Positions 31,646 through 41,514 of a stretch of 64,000 nucleotides of DNA are shown here, one piece after another. The translations under genes were made by a program, and so were the position numbers. The stretch comes from Cylindrotheca closterium (lineage: Eukaryota; Bacillariophyta; Bacillariophyceae; Bacillariales; Bacillariaceae). The stretch covers positions 86,342 to 150,341 of the forward strand of contig CAKOGP040002336.1 in the NCBI GenBank assembly GCA_933822405.4, read 5' to 3'. How positions within the stretch are numbered: the first letter of the stretch is position 1; every line of letters starts with the position of its first letter. Below the pieces are notes generated by a model. The model worked only from the letters and a program-made list of their open reading frames with translations. It was not told where the DNA came from and ran no database searches.

Positions 31646-31772
31646 TTTCCAACAAAAATTATTAGAGCAAGCGAATTTCATCGATGAAAAAGAGTATTCC
31701 GGTACATCTTCCGCCTCGCAACTTTTCATTTTATCCACTGTGAATTTGCAGCACACTGTCTTGAGGAGGCAG
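31646..31772 (+). repeat. 127-bp duplicate, first copy, left of the assembly gap
   Basis: Identical over 127 bases to 32032-32158, which starts directly after the N run. It contains the 5'-flank-like block and the beginning of the 3' fragment of a family B gene. Confidence 0.9.
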
Positions 31773-32021
31773 GGATATTCCGCATTTTGGTGTGAATCTG
31801 AACTGGAATCGGGGCCTGACCGGCTTGCTCACTCCTTCTGCACGGGGATCTGTGATCCGACATCATCACTGCTTGTGGAATTCATTCTTGGTCGGTGATC
31901 GTCGCGTTTTGGTCGTAGTTCGTTAAATTACAGACAGTTCCCCTAATTGACCATTGTTTTTGTCCTCTGAGTCAAAAATTCTGTGAATTTTTCACAGATG
32001 TTCCGAAATCTCTGTGAATGA

Positions 32022-32031
32022 NNNNNNNNNN
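32022..32031. other. Assembly gap of 10 N
   Basis: Ten N bases. The sequence immediately to the right repeats 127 bases found about 386 bp to the left, so the join may hide a collapsed or duplicated segment. Confidence 1.
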
Positions 32032-32270
32032 TTTCCAACAAAAATTATTAGAGCAAGCGAATTTCATCGATGAAAAAGAGTATTCCGGTACATCTTCCGC
32101 CTCGCAACTTTTCATTTTATCCACTGTGAATTTGCAGCACACTGTCTTGAGGAGGCAGTTGAGGTCGCAATTCGACATCAAAGATCCACGGGCTTTTCCC
32201 TCGATTTCAAGCCATCGTCACCTGAGTAGGTCAGCGATTTCAAGTATATTGGTAATAATTCTAGAACAAG
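32032..32270 (+). pseudogene. Family B relic: 5' flank joined to 3' end
   Basis: The first 80 bases resemble the 5' flank of the B gene at 43716 (a GTACATCTT-CGCCTCG-AACT block). This runs directly into a frame reading E-F-A-A-H-C-L-E-E-A-V-E-V-A, which matches the C-terminal helix of the B proteins (F-A-A-H-C-I-E-E-A-V-K-V-A in the copy at 61479). Most of the coding region is missing, so this is an internally deleted copy. Its position downstream of A1 mirrors the A-then-B order seen at 42-44 kb. Confidence 0.65.
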
Positions 32271-33350
32271 CACAGCCTTTATAGAGCCTAGTGTCGGGTG
32301 TTACACGACCCAAGTCACGACGGCGGCAATGATACTATTATAGAGGCGACAACGCCCACGACCTGTTCTTCAGTACTACCCACAAAGCCCTACTTTGGTT
32401 TCATTGTGTTTGATCTACTTGCGCTCCTTCATGAATTTCCTAAAGTGGTACTCCAAGGCACCACTGCACTTCACTGTTACGATGATAGGTGGCAGGTCAT
32501 CAGGATATTCAGCAAAATCTCAGCTTGTTCCAGACTAGTTTTCCAACAACAACGCGAACAAGAAGACGTGCTACGTTGATGAGCAAGGGAGAAAGGATTT
32601 CAAAATGGATGGAAGGCGTTTCTAAAAGAAGTGTTTGCTAGTCTATGACTCAAGATTGCGGAGGTGGGTTGGTGGAAGAGGCAAAGAAGATCAAAATCTT
32701 GGCGGAACTATTAGGGTTTCGGTATAATAGAGATAATGGCACGGACACGATTGAGCTCACTGAAGACTACTTCTTTTACTCAGTAGAAGCAAGAGCAGCA
32801 GAAATGAGTGTGAGGAGCCCACTGCGGAGACACTGAACTCGTCATCTTGGGGCAAGACAAGTCCGTCGCTCGTCCCACATAACAATATTCCCCTAAAGAG
32901 ACAATGATAACGTTTAGTATACCCTCCCTGTCACCACTATAGCTATTTTCAAAGGTACTTTTTGGTAAGAACTGTTTTTATCTTATATTAGTTACAATTG
33001 TTTGATTGCCATGCGAAAGGATAAAGAGAGGTGGACTTTCACCCTATTGTTCTTGGCCGTGGCGGTGGCTGCTGCTTGGCTCTTCAATTGATTCGGCAGT
33101 ACGAACACGGCAACAGTTTACGCCATCCTAGAATCTCTTGACCACCATAGCACTCCAGACCACCGCCCAAAGTTGATACCAATATGTCGTACACTATACA
33201 ATATACACTTTTATTTTGACACAAATGTGGCCCCCAGCAGATAAGTACACCTGCCCCAGAATCCGAAATCAATACGCCTTTTGTGTTCGCAATGCGTATT
33301 TGAAAATTGGTAGATTTCAGTATTCAATCTTCTGCATTCATATGCAATAT
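32271..33350. other. Intergenic, possible decayed sequence
   Basis: Several short frames but no recognisable domain. Around 32440-32520 there are short matches (GGTACT-CCAAGG, GGTGGCAGGTCATCAG-like) to about 44486-44580, so both B loci probably share degenerate 3' flank. Otherwise nothing was identified. Confidence 0.4.
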
Positions 33351-33427
33351 ATATAGGACCCACACGATATGCGGCACATTACAGTACCATATAGGTACGG
33401 TATATAGGACCCAAACAATATGCGGCA
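33351..33427 (+). promoter_or_regulatory. Two 26-bp direct repeats upstream of the BspA-like gene
   Basis: ATATAGGACCCA followed by a near-identical GATATGCGGCA half occurs at 33351-33376 and again at 33402-33427, a 51-bp spacing, about 170-240 bp before the ATG at 33594. It could be a promoter element; no factor can be named. Confidence 0.4.
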
Positions 33428-33593
33428 TTGCTCATCATATAGCTGTACGATGAACGAAAAGCACTCAAATAAATACGCGGCATCAATATAGATTGCCAAA
33501 AGGAGCACCAACACTCCTTCTCTCTTGTTGCAGAGTGAGTCAGTCAGTCAGTCACTCATCGTCGCCACTAACAAACATAAGAAAACCAAGACA

Positions 33594-35480
33594 ATGGTTC
33601 GAGTCTCATCACTTTTCGTTTCGACGATCATCTGGTGTTTGATGTTGGCACCTTCCATTACTACAAGCGCATCGTCTTCGGGCATCTTCAGCTGTTCCAA
33701 CGACGACGTTTCGGCGCAACAACAAGTCAATGCCAATGGATGTGCTTGCTTCAGCGAACAGATTGAACTACGAGAAGCCGTCGATCAGTTCATCAGCGAA
33801 GGTTGTTCTGACACCAACAACTGCAACAACTGGGTCGTGCAAAAGTATGGTTGGCCTATGGGATCCTGGTGTGTTTCTTCCGTCACCAACATGATGGAAT
33901 TATTTGCGGAGATGAGTTATATGTTTACTGGATCATTTGACTTCAATGATGAGATTTCATCATGGGATGTTTCATCCGTTACAAATATGGAATCCATGTT
34001 CTACAAGGCCACATCTTTCAATCAAGACTTGTCATCGTGGGACGTCTCTTCCGTTACAAACATGCGACAGATGTTCGACGAGGCAACATCGTTCAATGGC
34101 GACATTTCATCATGGGATGTTTCTTCTGTCCTAGACATGCAATACATGTTCAACCAGGCATCATCGTTCAGCGGAGACTTGTCATCATGGGATGTTTCAT
34201 CCGTTACAGATATGGCAGCCATGTTCTACGAGGCACCATTGTTCAACGGAGACTTGTCATTGTGGGATGTTTCTTCTGTATCTAACATGGGGTCCATGTT
34301 CTTCTATGCGTCATCCTTCAATCAAGACTTGTCATCATGGGATGTCTCTTCTGTCATTACCACAGGGAACATGTTCAGCGGGGCATCATCCTTCAATCAA
34401 GACTTGTCATCCTGGAATGTTTCATCGGTTACAAATATGGAATCCATGTTCCACAAGGCCAAATCTTTCAATCAAGACTTGTCATCATGGGACGTCTCCT
34501 CCATCGTCAGCACATTTTCAATGTTCGATGGCGCATCATCCTTCGATCAAGATTTGTCATCATGGAATGTTTCTTCCGTTACAAATATGGAATCCATGTT
34601 CTACCAGGCCACATCTTTTAACCAAGACTTGTCATCGTGGGACGTCTCTTCCGTTACAAACATGCGACGGACGTTCAACGAGGCAACATCGTTCAATGGC
34701 GACATTTCATCATGGAATGTTTCTTCCGTCACAGACATGCTATCCATGTTCATCGATGCATCATCGTTCAATGGAGATTTGTCATTATGGGACGTTTCTT
34801 CTGTAACTGACATGGCCTTCATGTTCTACGGTGCCACATCTTTCAATCAAGACTTGTCTTCATGGGATGTGTCATCTGTTACAGATATGACATTAATGTT
34901 CTACCGGGCCATGTCCTTTGACCAAGACTTGTCGTCCTGGAATGTTACGAAAGTCACGAGGGCGGAGAGAATATTTGACAGAACTGTTGCTCTCGATGAA
35001 TCTATCGTTTGCCAGTGGAGTGATGCTTGGAAGAGACTTTTCAAGTGCAGTGCAAGTCCAACCAATGCTCCATCAAATACACCAATTTCAACAATAAGCG
35101 CAAGCTTTAGCCCAACCGATGCCCCGCCAACAATTCCAACAACAAGTGGAAGCACAAATCCAACCAATGCCCCGGCATCAGATAGTACAGCAATTCCAAC
35201 AATAAATGGAAGCACAAATCCAACCAATGTTCCGTTATCGGATACTACACCACTTCCAGCAATAAGTGGAAGCACAAGCCCAACCAATGTCCCGATATGG
35301 GATCCTACACCACTTCCAACAATAAGTGGAAGCACAAGTCCAACCAATGCCTCTATATGGGATACTACACCAATTCCAACACCTTTGCGACCGGAAGATT
35401 CAAGCGCAACGAATTCGAAATCTTTGTGTGTACCGGTCCATTTGCTGTTGCTCCTCCTGCTGGGTTTTCAGGCATACTAA
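33594..35480 (+). CDS. BspA-like (DUF285) surface protein, 14 repeats
   Basis: 628 residues from the ATG at 33594 (the frame is open upstream without ATG). A signal peptide ([15 protein letters not shown]) is followed by a Cys-containing N-cap, then fourteen consecutive 25-residue repeats ([20 protein letters not shown]) at about 125-475. A Thr/Pro/Ser-rich stalk with five or so repeats of about 20 residues (S-P-T-N-A-P ... I-S-G-S-T) and a hydrophobic C-terminus (L-L-L-L-L-L-L-G-F) suggest a stalked, GPI-anchored wall or surface protein. The repeats are 75 bp long and alike at DNA level, so unequal crossing-over or conversion is likely. Function is inferred only as surface adhesion or recognition. 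Confidence 0.85.
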   Translation: MVRVSSLFVSTIIWCLMLAPSITTSASSSGIFSCSNDDVSAQQQVNANGCACFSEQIELREAVDQFISEGCSDTNNCNNWVVQKYGWPMGSWCVSSVTNMMELFAEMSYMFTGSFDFNDEISSWDVSSVTNMESMFYKATSFNQDLSSWDVSSVTNMRQMFDEATSFNGDISSWDVSSVLDMQYMFNQASSFSGDLSSWDVSSVTDMAAMFYEAPLFNGDLSLWDVSSVSNMGSMFFYASSFNQDLSSWDVSSVITTGNMFSGASSFNQDLSSWNVSSVTNMESMFHKAKSFNQDLSSWDVSSIVSTFSMFDGASSFDQDLSSWNVSSVTNMESMFYQATSFNQDLSSWDVSSVTNMRRTFNEATSFNGDISSWNVSSVTDMLSMFIDASSFNGDLSLWDVSSVTDMAFMFYGATSFNQDLSSWDVSSVTDMTLMFYRAMSFDQDLSSWNVTKVTRAERIFDRTVALDESIVCQWSDAWKRLFKCSASPTNAPSNTPISTISASFSPTDAPPTIPTTSGSTNPTNAPASDSTAIPTINGSTNPTNVPLSDTTPLPAISGSTSPTNVPIWDPTPLPTISGSTSPTNASIWDTTPIPTPLRPEDSSATNSKSLCVPVHLLLLLLLGFQAY

Positions 35481-35708
35481 AGATTTAGTCTATTTGTGGG
35501 TGCAATGCCTTTTTCTATTATCCTAGGTACATGTTGCGAAAGATTTAGTATTGCCTTTGTGTACGCGGATCACAATAAAACAGCTCTACTTGCTGTACAG
35601 AATGTGAGTTGAATGGAGATCCTGTCTGACATTTCTTTCAGTTCGTTTCACAAACAGCCCAATAATCTGATGATGAAAAGCTCCATTAGTGATCATATTG
35701 GAGCCACC

Positions 35709-37910
35709 CTAGTGCTCACAGAGCTCAATCTCTCGGACATTCCAATCTTGCTTTGTATACTTTCGCTCCTCCATGAGCTTCAGACGGTGCTCAAAGGCGT
35801 CACTTCGTTTCATTGAACCCCCAGCATGTTCTTGTTGGGCAGCCACCTCTCTTGTGGATACGATGCGTCGTTCTGGATTGACCAAGAAGAATACAATAAT
35901 TCTTCGTTTCTTCTTGCTTTCAGTGTCCTTTGTAGTGGAAGTATTCTTCAGTTCCGTCACTTTGTGCACATGACTGTTGGGGAAAACCAACAATCGCCCA
36001 GCCAATGTTTCGACCTGACCAAGTGGCATCAAGCCTTCGTCAATTTTGTCCTCGAGTTCTGGAGGACGGGTTTGATCGACACTCGAATAGATGAACATTG
36101 CTTCTTGCTTGTGAAATGCTCGCTTGAAGAGAATATCACCTCCTTCAATTTCTGCGTCTCGGTCAATAAAGTAGATTGCTGTGGCCACGATTTCTTCGTG
36201 CGACATTCCTTCCACATGCCAAACCCCTTCGTAGGTTTGACCTGGACCAAGCTCATAGTCAACAATTTTTGTTACTACTTGTAACTGCTGACCTCGCAAT
36301 GATACTGGCCTTTCTTCAATTGGTCCAGCTGGTTTGGGATTGTAATCCAAATCGTCGTCTTCGTCTCGAATATGGTCCTCTTTGACGACACGGCAGTATC
36401 CATAGACCGACTCGATCAACGGCAATGCCTGCGAAAACAATTGGGCCAACGAGCCATACAGCTCTTCATGGTCTGAACGGGGCACCAGGTTATTGATATA
36501 GTCACGGATGATACAGCTTCCGTCTTCGGCAACATCAAAGTAGGTTGGTAACCATTGGTACTTGGCACTGGCTTCGTACTCTCGGCCCCAATAGTCTTTT
36601 GGTTCTAGCTCAATACGATCATCTTCAGGAATGCTTGGGTCAAGTGACAAAGCTTTGATTTCTTCTTCAGACTTGAGCAAAGGAGAAACACCCTTGACGT
36701 AAGAGTATAGTGCTGGATGAATGATATCCCGAACAATATTGTTGGAATGTGGATGGTAGTCAACAACTTGACTTTCCACCAGCAGATCAATCTGATCCAT
36801 GAGATTGTTGTGTAATGCCTTGGGTACAAAGTCATCGGCAATGGCAACGCCCTCTCGCACCGGCTGTTCTTGGCACTTGCTCCATAAAATGTCCAAAGGA
36901 AGAAAGGACTCGGCGGCTCCCCATTCCCACATTTCCTCTGCCAATCCATCGTTAAAGTTGATTGTCATAGGAACCTGGCACGACAGGCCCCCGCCTTCGT
37001 TCTCCTCCACATTGTATCCAACAAAGGTAGGATAAATGTGCCTTTCGTCCTTAGTCAAGTTTGGGTTTTGGTAGTCATCCACAAACGGGTAAGCACATTC
37101 CAGCTCCATGTCGTCTTCTGGTTCCATTTCAATTTTGACCTTCAAGTATACAACCTTGGATCCACCAATCTCGACGACCTCCGCTCCATGGTCTGAGGGT
37201 AGTCTCAAACTCAAAATCACAGGTCGATGTGTATCGTAGTCGTCTTTGTTCATATTGATGGTAAATCCATGATGCTTAGCATGTTCCAAGTCCTGCAAAC
37301 ACAAGAACAGTCCTTCGGTAATACCATCATCGACCATACTCGCAAAGTCTTCAAAGGATTTCGTCTCGGTGATTCTATGGCAGTAGTTGGCGAAGTGGCT
37401 AGCCTCGTCTTTCAAAAAGTCATAAGAATCTGACTTTTCAATTACACATTTCTTGCTTTCAGAACCATATCCAGCGTCATCCTTGCAAAACAGCAAGGCT
37501 TCCGTAGTTGCCCAAGCTGGTCCATCCCCATTTGCCATTTCACCATCTTCGGCATCATCACTGCCTTCCGTTTTCTTGTCCTTTGGCGAAATGAAAAACC
37601 TGAAATCAAATGATTCATCAAACTTGTACAAGCGACCTGCAAAACTGCCTTCTCCAAATTTGACCAGCTCTTCACAATAATTATTATGCCTTGTTGCAGT
37701 GCAAATCTTGCGCAATCCAAAATCCTTTAGAACATGCAATCGTACATTGGCATTCCATTCTTTGGACACCAGTCGAAAATCCGCAAGCCCTTTGGTGTCT
37801 TCGATGACAAAAGAGAATATTTTTGCAATCAAGGCACCTTGATTGTTGAGCATCTCAGTACCTTTGGATGATAATGATTTCGGTTTGAAGGTTGTTCGTA
37901 GTGGTGTCAT
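35709..37910 (-). CDS. F-box-like plus DUF4246 protein, copy 2
   Basis: 733 residues, ATG at 37910. Same architecture as the gene at 25840-28302: an F-box-like region at about 25-60 (L-I-A-K-I-F-S-F-V-I ... V-S-K-E-W), an acidic linker, then DUF4246 with K-Y-Q-W-L-P-T-Y-F-D, G-V-W-H-V-E-G-M-S-H and F-P-N-S-H-V-H-K-V-T. The putative metal residues (H-x-E ... H) are intact. The C-terminal 300 residues are very close to copy 1, while the N-terminus is shorter and diverged. The pair lies 7.4 kb apart on the same strand with the first A gene and a BspA-like gene in between. Catalytic activity is unproven. Confidence 0.75.
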   Translation of the reverse strand: MTPLRTTFKPKSLSSKGTEMLNNQGALIAKIFSFVIEDTKGLADFRLVSKEWNANVRLHVLKDFGLRKICTATRHNNYCEELVKFGEGSFAGRLYKFDESFDFRFFISPKDKKTEGSDDAEDGEMANGDGPAWATTEALLFCKDDAGYGSESKKCVIEKSDSYDFLKDEASHFANYCHRITETKSFEDFASMVDDGITEGLFLCLQDLEHAKHHGFTINMNKDDYDTHRPVILSLRLPSDHGAEVVEIGGSKVVYLKVKIEMEPEDDMELECAYPFVDDYQNPNLTKDERHIYPTFVGYNVEENEGGGLSCQVPMTINFNDGLAEEMWEWGAAESFLPLDILWSKCQEQPVREGVAIADDFVPKALHNNLMDQIDLLVESQVVDYHPHSNNIVRDIIHPALYSYVKGVSPLLKSEEEIKALSLDPSIPEDDRIELEPKDYWGREYEASAKYQWLPTYFDVAEDGSCIIRDYINNLVPRSDHEELYGSLAQLFSQALPLIESVYGYCRVVKEDHIRDEDDDLDYNPKPAGPIEERPVSLRGQQLQVVTKIVDYELGPGQTYEGVWHVEGMSHEEIVATAIYFIDRDAEIEGGDILFKRAFHKQEAMFIYSSVDQTRPPELEDKIDEGLMPLGQVETLAGRLLVFPNSHVHKVTELKNTSTTKDTESKKKRRIIVFFLVNPERRIVSTREVAAQQEHAGGSMKRSDAFEHRLKLMEERKYTKQDWNVREIELCEH

Positions 37911-38420
37911 ATTGCTAGTAATGTCTTGGACGATGCCGAATCGGTTATTGGCTCCTTGTCCGAAGAATATAGTACGGTATGGGTGGGGCGTCGTTATGCG
38001 ATAGTGCTGCTATATATTGAATATGCTGCTATGCTGCAATATATATACCACATTCAACATACCTTTCGGTTCTAAGTTTTACGCAGATTATGAAGTGGCG
38101 CAGTCTAGTCGGTGTAGTCGAGATGCAGAAAGTGAATCATTCAATCATACAGCAGTTCAGTAGGTACAGTATATCATACTGTGGCAAAGGAAAAAGGTTG
38201 GAATGCGGACGCCAATCTTTGAAGCATTCCACCAGCAACCAAAATCACTATATATCATATAATCGAAGAAAGATAATTGTTTCTGCTGGGCCTGACAGGC
38301 CTGGACCCCCCGCAACTCGTCTATCGACCGACCGTTTCCGAATTTCACATCTCCGACATCTTTGACTACTAAATAGTTTTCAATACACCCCCGGGGCATT
38401 GTTGTAGCAAAATATTGTTT
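37911..38420. other. Intergenic, no gene seen
   Basis: AT-rich with TATATA-containing motifs, presumably the promoter of the DUF4246 gene at its left end. No coding signal. Confidence 0.4.
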
Positions 38421-38634
38421 TTGATCGGTTTCGTGTTGCAGTGACGTGTTTCGATTTCTTTGATCGGTTTCAAAATCGTTTGATCGGTTTCGTGTCGCAG
38501 TGACTTGTTTCGATTTCTTTGATCGGTTTCAAAATCATTTGATCGGTTTTGTGTCGCAGTGACTTGTTTCGATTTCTTTGATCGGTTTCGCTTGATCTGT
38601 TTCGATTTCTTTGATCGGTTTCGAAATTTCGTGA
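38421..38634 (+). repeat. 59-bp minisatellite, array 1
   Basis: About 3.5 units with a period of 59-60 bp, each containing TTTGATCGGTTTC twice, a GTGTCGCAGTGACTTG block and CGATTTC. The same unit in the same orientation forms array 2 at 40361-40562. Confidence 0.85.
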
Positions 38635-38692
38635 CATCATTTTTAATTTTAAAAACTGCGACGGACGATAGCCACGCGCGCATCATACTCGG

Positions 38693-39348
38693 ATGGAGCC
38701 TTACGAGTCTCCGCATATTATCATCAAATCAGTCTCTTTCATGGACGAGCCGCCCATCAACCATCTCGTTACTCCATCGGAGATGGTGGAATCTGGCCTT
38801 GCTCTGAAGGGCTACAGCGAAAGGCAAATCAAGCATGCCAAGTTTCAAACACCACTTCCCTGCACTGCAGTTTGGGTGTACACCACCAGCACGCAAATCA
38901 CCAACATTGCAGGCGCAAGGATCAAGGGAGGAGTACTTGACCCTAATATTTCTTGATTGGACGACTGTACTATCTACGAAAGTACCAATCCGAAGATGAG
39001 CTGACGTCCCAGTTCGACTCCAACTATTGGGTAAGAGAGAAAGATTGTGGAACTGCCCTCGGAGATCGAGGCTACAACAGAGAGCCAAAGCACATGAGCA
39101 CCTACAACACACACAACAATGCTGGTGTCAGGCCCTTCAAGAGTCGAGCTCTCAAGAGACACAATAATTTCTACAGTCTGTTGAAGCAAAACAAGATCTT
39201 GGAGACACGATTTCGACACAACGGAGATAGATTTGCTTCAGCTTTCGAGGCTTGTTGCGTCTTGGCTCATTATCTGATCACAAGAGCGATGTCATTATAC
39301 GATATTATGATCGAGGGTGCTGTAGAAACTTATGAAGGGGATAAATAG
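38693..39348 (+). pseudogene. DDE-type transposase relic
   Basis: Two frames, 38693-38956 and 38953-39348, read as parts of one decayed protein. The second contains G-D-R-G-Y, a K-S-R-A-L-K-R-H stretch and F-R-H-N-G-D-R-F-A-S-A-F-E-A, typical of the C-terminal half of DDE superfamily endonucleases (IS4/IS5/Harbinger-like) found as fragments in diatom genomes. The first ends with V-W-V-Y-T-T-S and A-G-A-R-I-K-G-G, like the segment around the second catalytic acid. The usual Glu after R-H is replaced by Asn, and the frame is broken at 38954-38956. No terminal inverted repeats were identified. Confidence 0.55.
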
Positions 39349-39430
39349 AAACTGTCTTGAGTAGGGCCCCTAATTGTATTTATTTTGCATCTCATTCTAG
39401 TAGTCATCTTGACCCTCTTCATCTCTTGGT

Positions 39431-39435
39431 TCAGC
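39431..39435 (+). repeat. Target-site duplication, left
   Basis: TCAGC, identical to 40046-40050, directly outside the left LTR. Confidence 0.85.
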
Positions 39436-40045
39436 TGTTGGGAATTCACGTGCGCGTGTAAGAACTAATGAAGTACTGTTGGGACTAACAAAGTACTTGT
39501 GGAAAATCCAGGTTTATATGGATTAAAAGTGGTCTTCAGGCGTGACAAATAGATAGGATATACCGGTAGCTGGGTCAGAACCAGCTTGTCACATTTTTGA
39601 GGACCAGACTGGCTGTTTTAAGCCAACATGGTGTGATATACTGAGTTTCAGTACCTAGCTGCAGTAGATAGACTGCAAAAGATAGGAGGTCTCGAGAGAA
39701 GAGACAAGGCTGAGGTCAAGGGTTCAAATCCCTGGAGAATAGGGGCTCAAAGGAGTGAGTAAAACGAACAATTGAATAAGGGCCGATAACAGACGGACAG
39801 ACAGAATGTCCGATCGAATGAATCACATGCGCGATCCATCGCTCGAAGGAGTGTGTTGGGAATTCACGTGCGCGTGTAAGAACTAATGAAGTACTGTTGG
39901 GACTAACAAAGTACTTGTGGAAAATCCAGGTTTATATGGATTAAAAGTGGTCTTCAGGCGTGACAAATAGATAGGATATACCGGTAGCTGGGTCAGAACC
40001 AGCTTGTCACATTTTTGAGGACCAGACTGGCTGTTTTAGCCAACA
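39436..40045 (+). mobile_element. Miniature LTR retroelement (TRIM-like), 610 bp
   Basis: Direct repeats 39436-39628 (193 bp) and 39854-40045 (192 bp) differ by a single A. Each begins TGTTGG and ends CCAACA, the inverted TG...CA ends of LTRs. The element is flanked by a perfect 5-bp duplication (TCAGC). The 225-bp interior has no coding capacity. It starts with TGG directly after the left LTR, as primer-binding sites do, and has a purine-rich GAAGGAG near the right LTR. The near identity of the LTRs indicates a very recent insertion. It must have been moved by an autonomous LTR element elsewhere; the 5-bp duplication and TGTTGG ends fit a Copia-type source, which is inference. Confidence 0.9.
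39689..39733 (+). promoter_or_regulatory. tRNA-like B box and hairpins inside the miniature element
   Basis: GGTTCAAATCC at 39721-39731 matches a Pol III B box and lies in an AGGG-loop-CCCT hairpin like a T arm. GTCTC (39689-39693) and GAGAC (39701-39705) enclose a 7-base loop, and GCAGT/ACTGC pair at 39661-39676. The spacing does not make a complete tRNA. Confidence 0.4.
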
Positions 40046-40050
40046 TCAGC
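40046..40050 (+). repeat. Target-site duplication, right
   Basis: TCAGC, identical to 39431-39435. Confidence 0.85.
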
Positions 40051-40360
40051 ATATTGAGGTAGTTTGTCTTCATCCTCATTATTGTGATTGTCGTCTTTAT
40101 CCTCTTCTTCAAGAACTATGCCATGCTGCGTTGTTGGAGGTTCTTGATGAATCTCGCAGGATCTCAGCTATGGCACCTTTCCTTGGTCGAAGGTTTTCCG
40201 TCCTTGCCATTTTTCAAGGTCTGAAACTCGTACTTGTGAGGTTTGCACTGGTCCATACGTTCGATCCTACTGTACGCTGTAACATTTGTCATCTTGAAGG
40301 GTTTTGCTTTGATTGACATGATTTTAAATTTATTTCGTGACTCATTTTTTTGACTTGATT

Positions 40361-40562
40361 CGATTTCTTTGATCGGTTTCAAAATCGTTTGATCGGTTTC
40401 TTGTCGCATTGACTTGATTCGATTTCTTTGATCGGTTTCAAAATCGTTTGATCGGTTTTTTGCCGCATTGACTTGTTTCGATTTCTTTGATCGGTTTCAA
40501 AATCGTTTGATCGGTTTCTTGTCGCAGTGACTGGTTTCGATTTCTTTGATCGGTTTCAAAAA
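40361..40562 (+). repeat. 59-bp minisatellite, array 2
   Basis: About 3.5 units with an exact 59-bp period (anchors at 40362, 40421, 40480, 40539), the same unit as array 1. The two arrays enclose the transposase relic and the miniature LTR element. Confidence 0.85.
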
Positions 40563-40911
40563 GTCGTTTTAATTTTTGAGGGGCTCCCTGCTGGCGGGGG
40601 GGAAGACCTGTGCGAAGAAATCGCGTCCGACGCTCAAAAATCGGTGGATGGACAGACGAGTTGCGGGGAGTCCTGGCAGAAAATAACTCAATAGCTCTCG
40701 TATTATATAAGCAATCAATCTGTCGGAGACTGGTCCTCTGAGTCGAACCGTGCACGACCGTCAACGAACAATACCGCGACCAACTTTTAACATCGATAGC
40801 CGCAACCTAAATTTCCTCCGAGAAACACTGAAGGGAAACGGGATGAAAGCTGTAGTATGATATACTCACATTTTCGCAACGTAACCATTCCTCCATTCTT
40901 CGCTTAAAAAA

Positions 40912-41514
40912 ATGCTGACCGCAGTTGCAACAATGATACAATCTTCCACGATATCACCAGAGATTCCTCACCAGCTGGCATCATCAACGCTCTTGGACAG
41001 CACCGCCCCCCGCAGGAGTAGGAGAACGGTCCACTTTCCTCGCCACACCAAAACAGTAACACATGTGCTATCACGAAGAGACTATTCGAAATCAGAGCTA
41101 AGGGAATGCTTCTACACCCCTGACGATCGATATCGAATGGAATCCGACAGACGGCGCCTCGTAAGGGGGTTGGAGAAAAAAGAGCAGAACAAGAAACAGC
41201 AGCCCTCTTCTCTACGAGGTTTGGAATGCCAGACAAGAGAAGGGAGCATACAATCCGAGAAGCGTGTGTGGGCAGTCATTGACAGTGTCCTAAAGGAGCA
41301 AGATGATCAGTTGGAACTCGATGACTTCGACTGCAAACGAATTGCAGCCGCTTCGCAGTCTAACTCTAGAGAAAGCGTACTGGTGGCACTTCGTGCTGCA
41401 ATTGGCGATCAACGAGCTGCCTTCACTGTGTACCGTGAATGGGCTTTGGACAACCGGGCGATCTTCGAAGCTTCAGCTGAAGGCAAGCGATCTTGCAGAT
41501 GGAGCAGCGAGTGA
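40912..41514 (+). CDS. Family A protein, copy A2
   Basis: 200 residues starting M-L-T-A-V-A-T-M. Same layout as A1: V-H-F-P-R-H, R-R-D-Y-S-K-S-E-L-R-E-C-F-Y-T, a basic helix, L-R-G-L-E, V-L-K-E-Q-D-D-Q and A-L-R-A-A-I-G-D-Q. The 3' two thirds are almost identical to A3 at the DNA level, including silent sites. Its 3' end has no family B partner within the next 600 bp, so it looks like an extra A copy made by local duplication. Confidence 0.75.
   Translation: MLTAVATMIQSSTISPEIPHQLASSTLLDSTAPRRSRRTVHFPRHTKTVTHVLSRRDYSKSELRECFYTPDDRYRMESDRRRLVRGLEKKEQNKKQQPSSLRGLECQTREGSIQSEKRVWAVIDSVLKEQDDQLELDDFDCKRIAAASQSNSRESVLVALRAAIGDQRAAFTVYREWALDNRAIFEASAEGKRSCRWSSE

Noticed and set aside
32645..32836. 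Small gene after the family B relic
   Set aside because: 63 codons, no recognisable motif, in a decayed region near the assembly gap.
34192..34806. 204-codon alternative frame in the BspA-like gene
   Set aside because: Out-of-frame reading of the 75-bp repeats, which keep all frames open together.
38369..38716. Minus-strand frame rich in E-T-D-Q and K-P-I-K-E-I-E
   Set aside because: It is only a reading of the 59-bp minisatellite; the period is not a multiple of three and the same peptide words appear in any frame.
39661..39760. Possible complete tRNA gene
   Set aside because: A T-arm-like hairpin and B box are present, but the gap between the first two hairpins is too long, the anticodon-like loop lacks U33, and no acceptor stem pairs.
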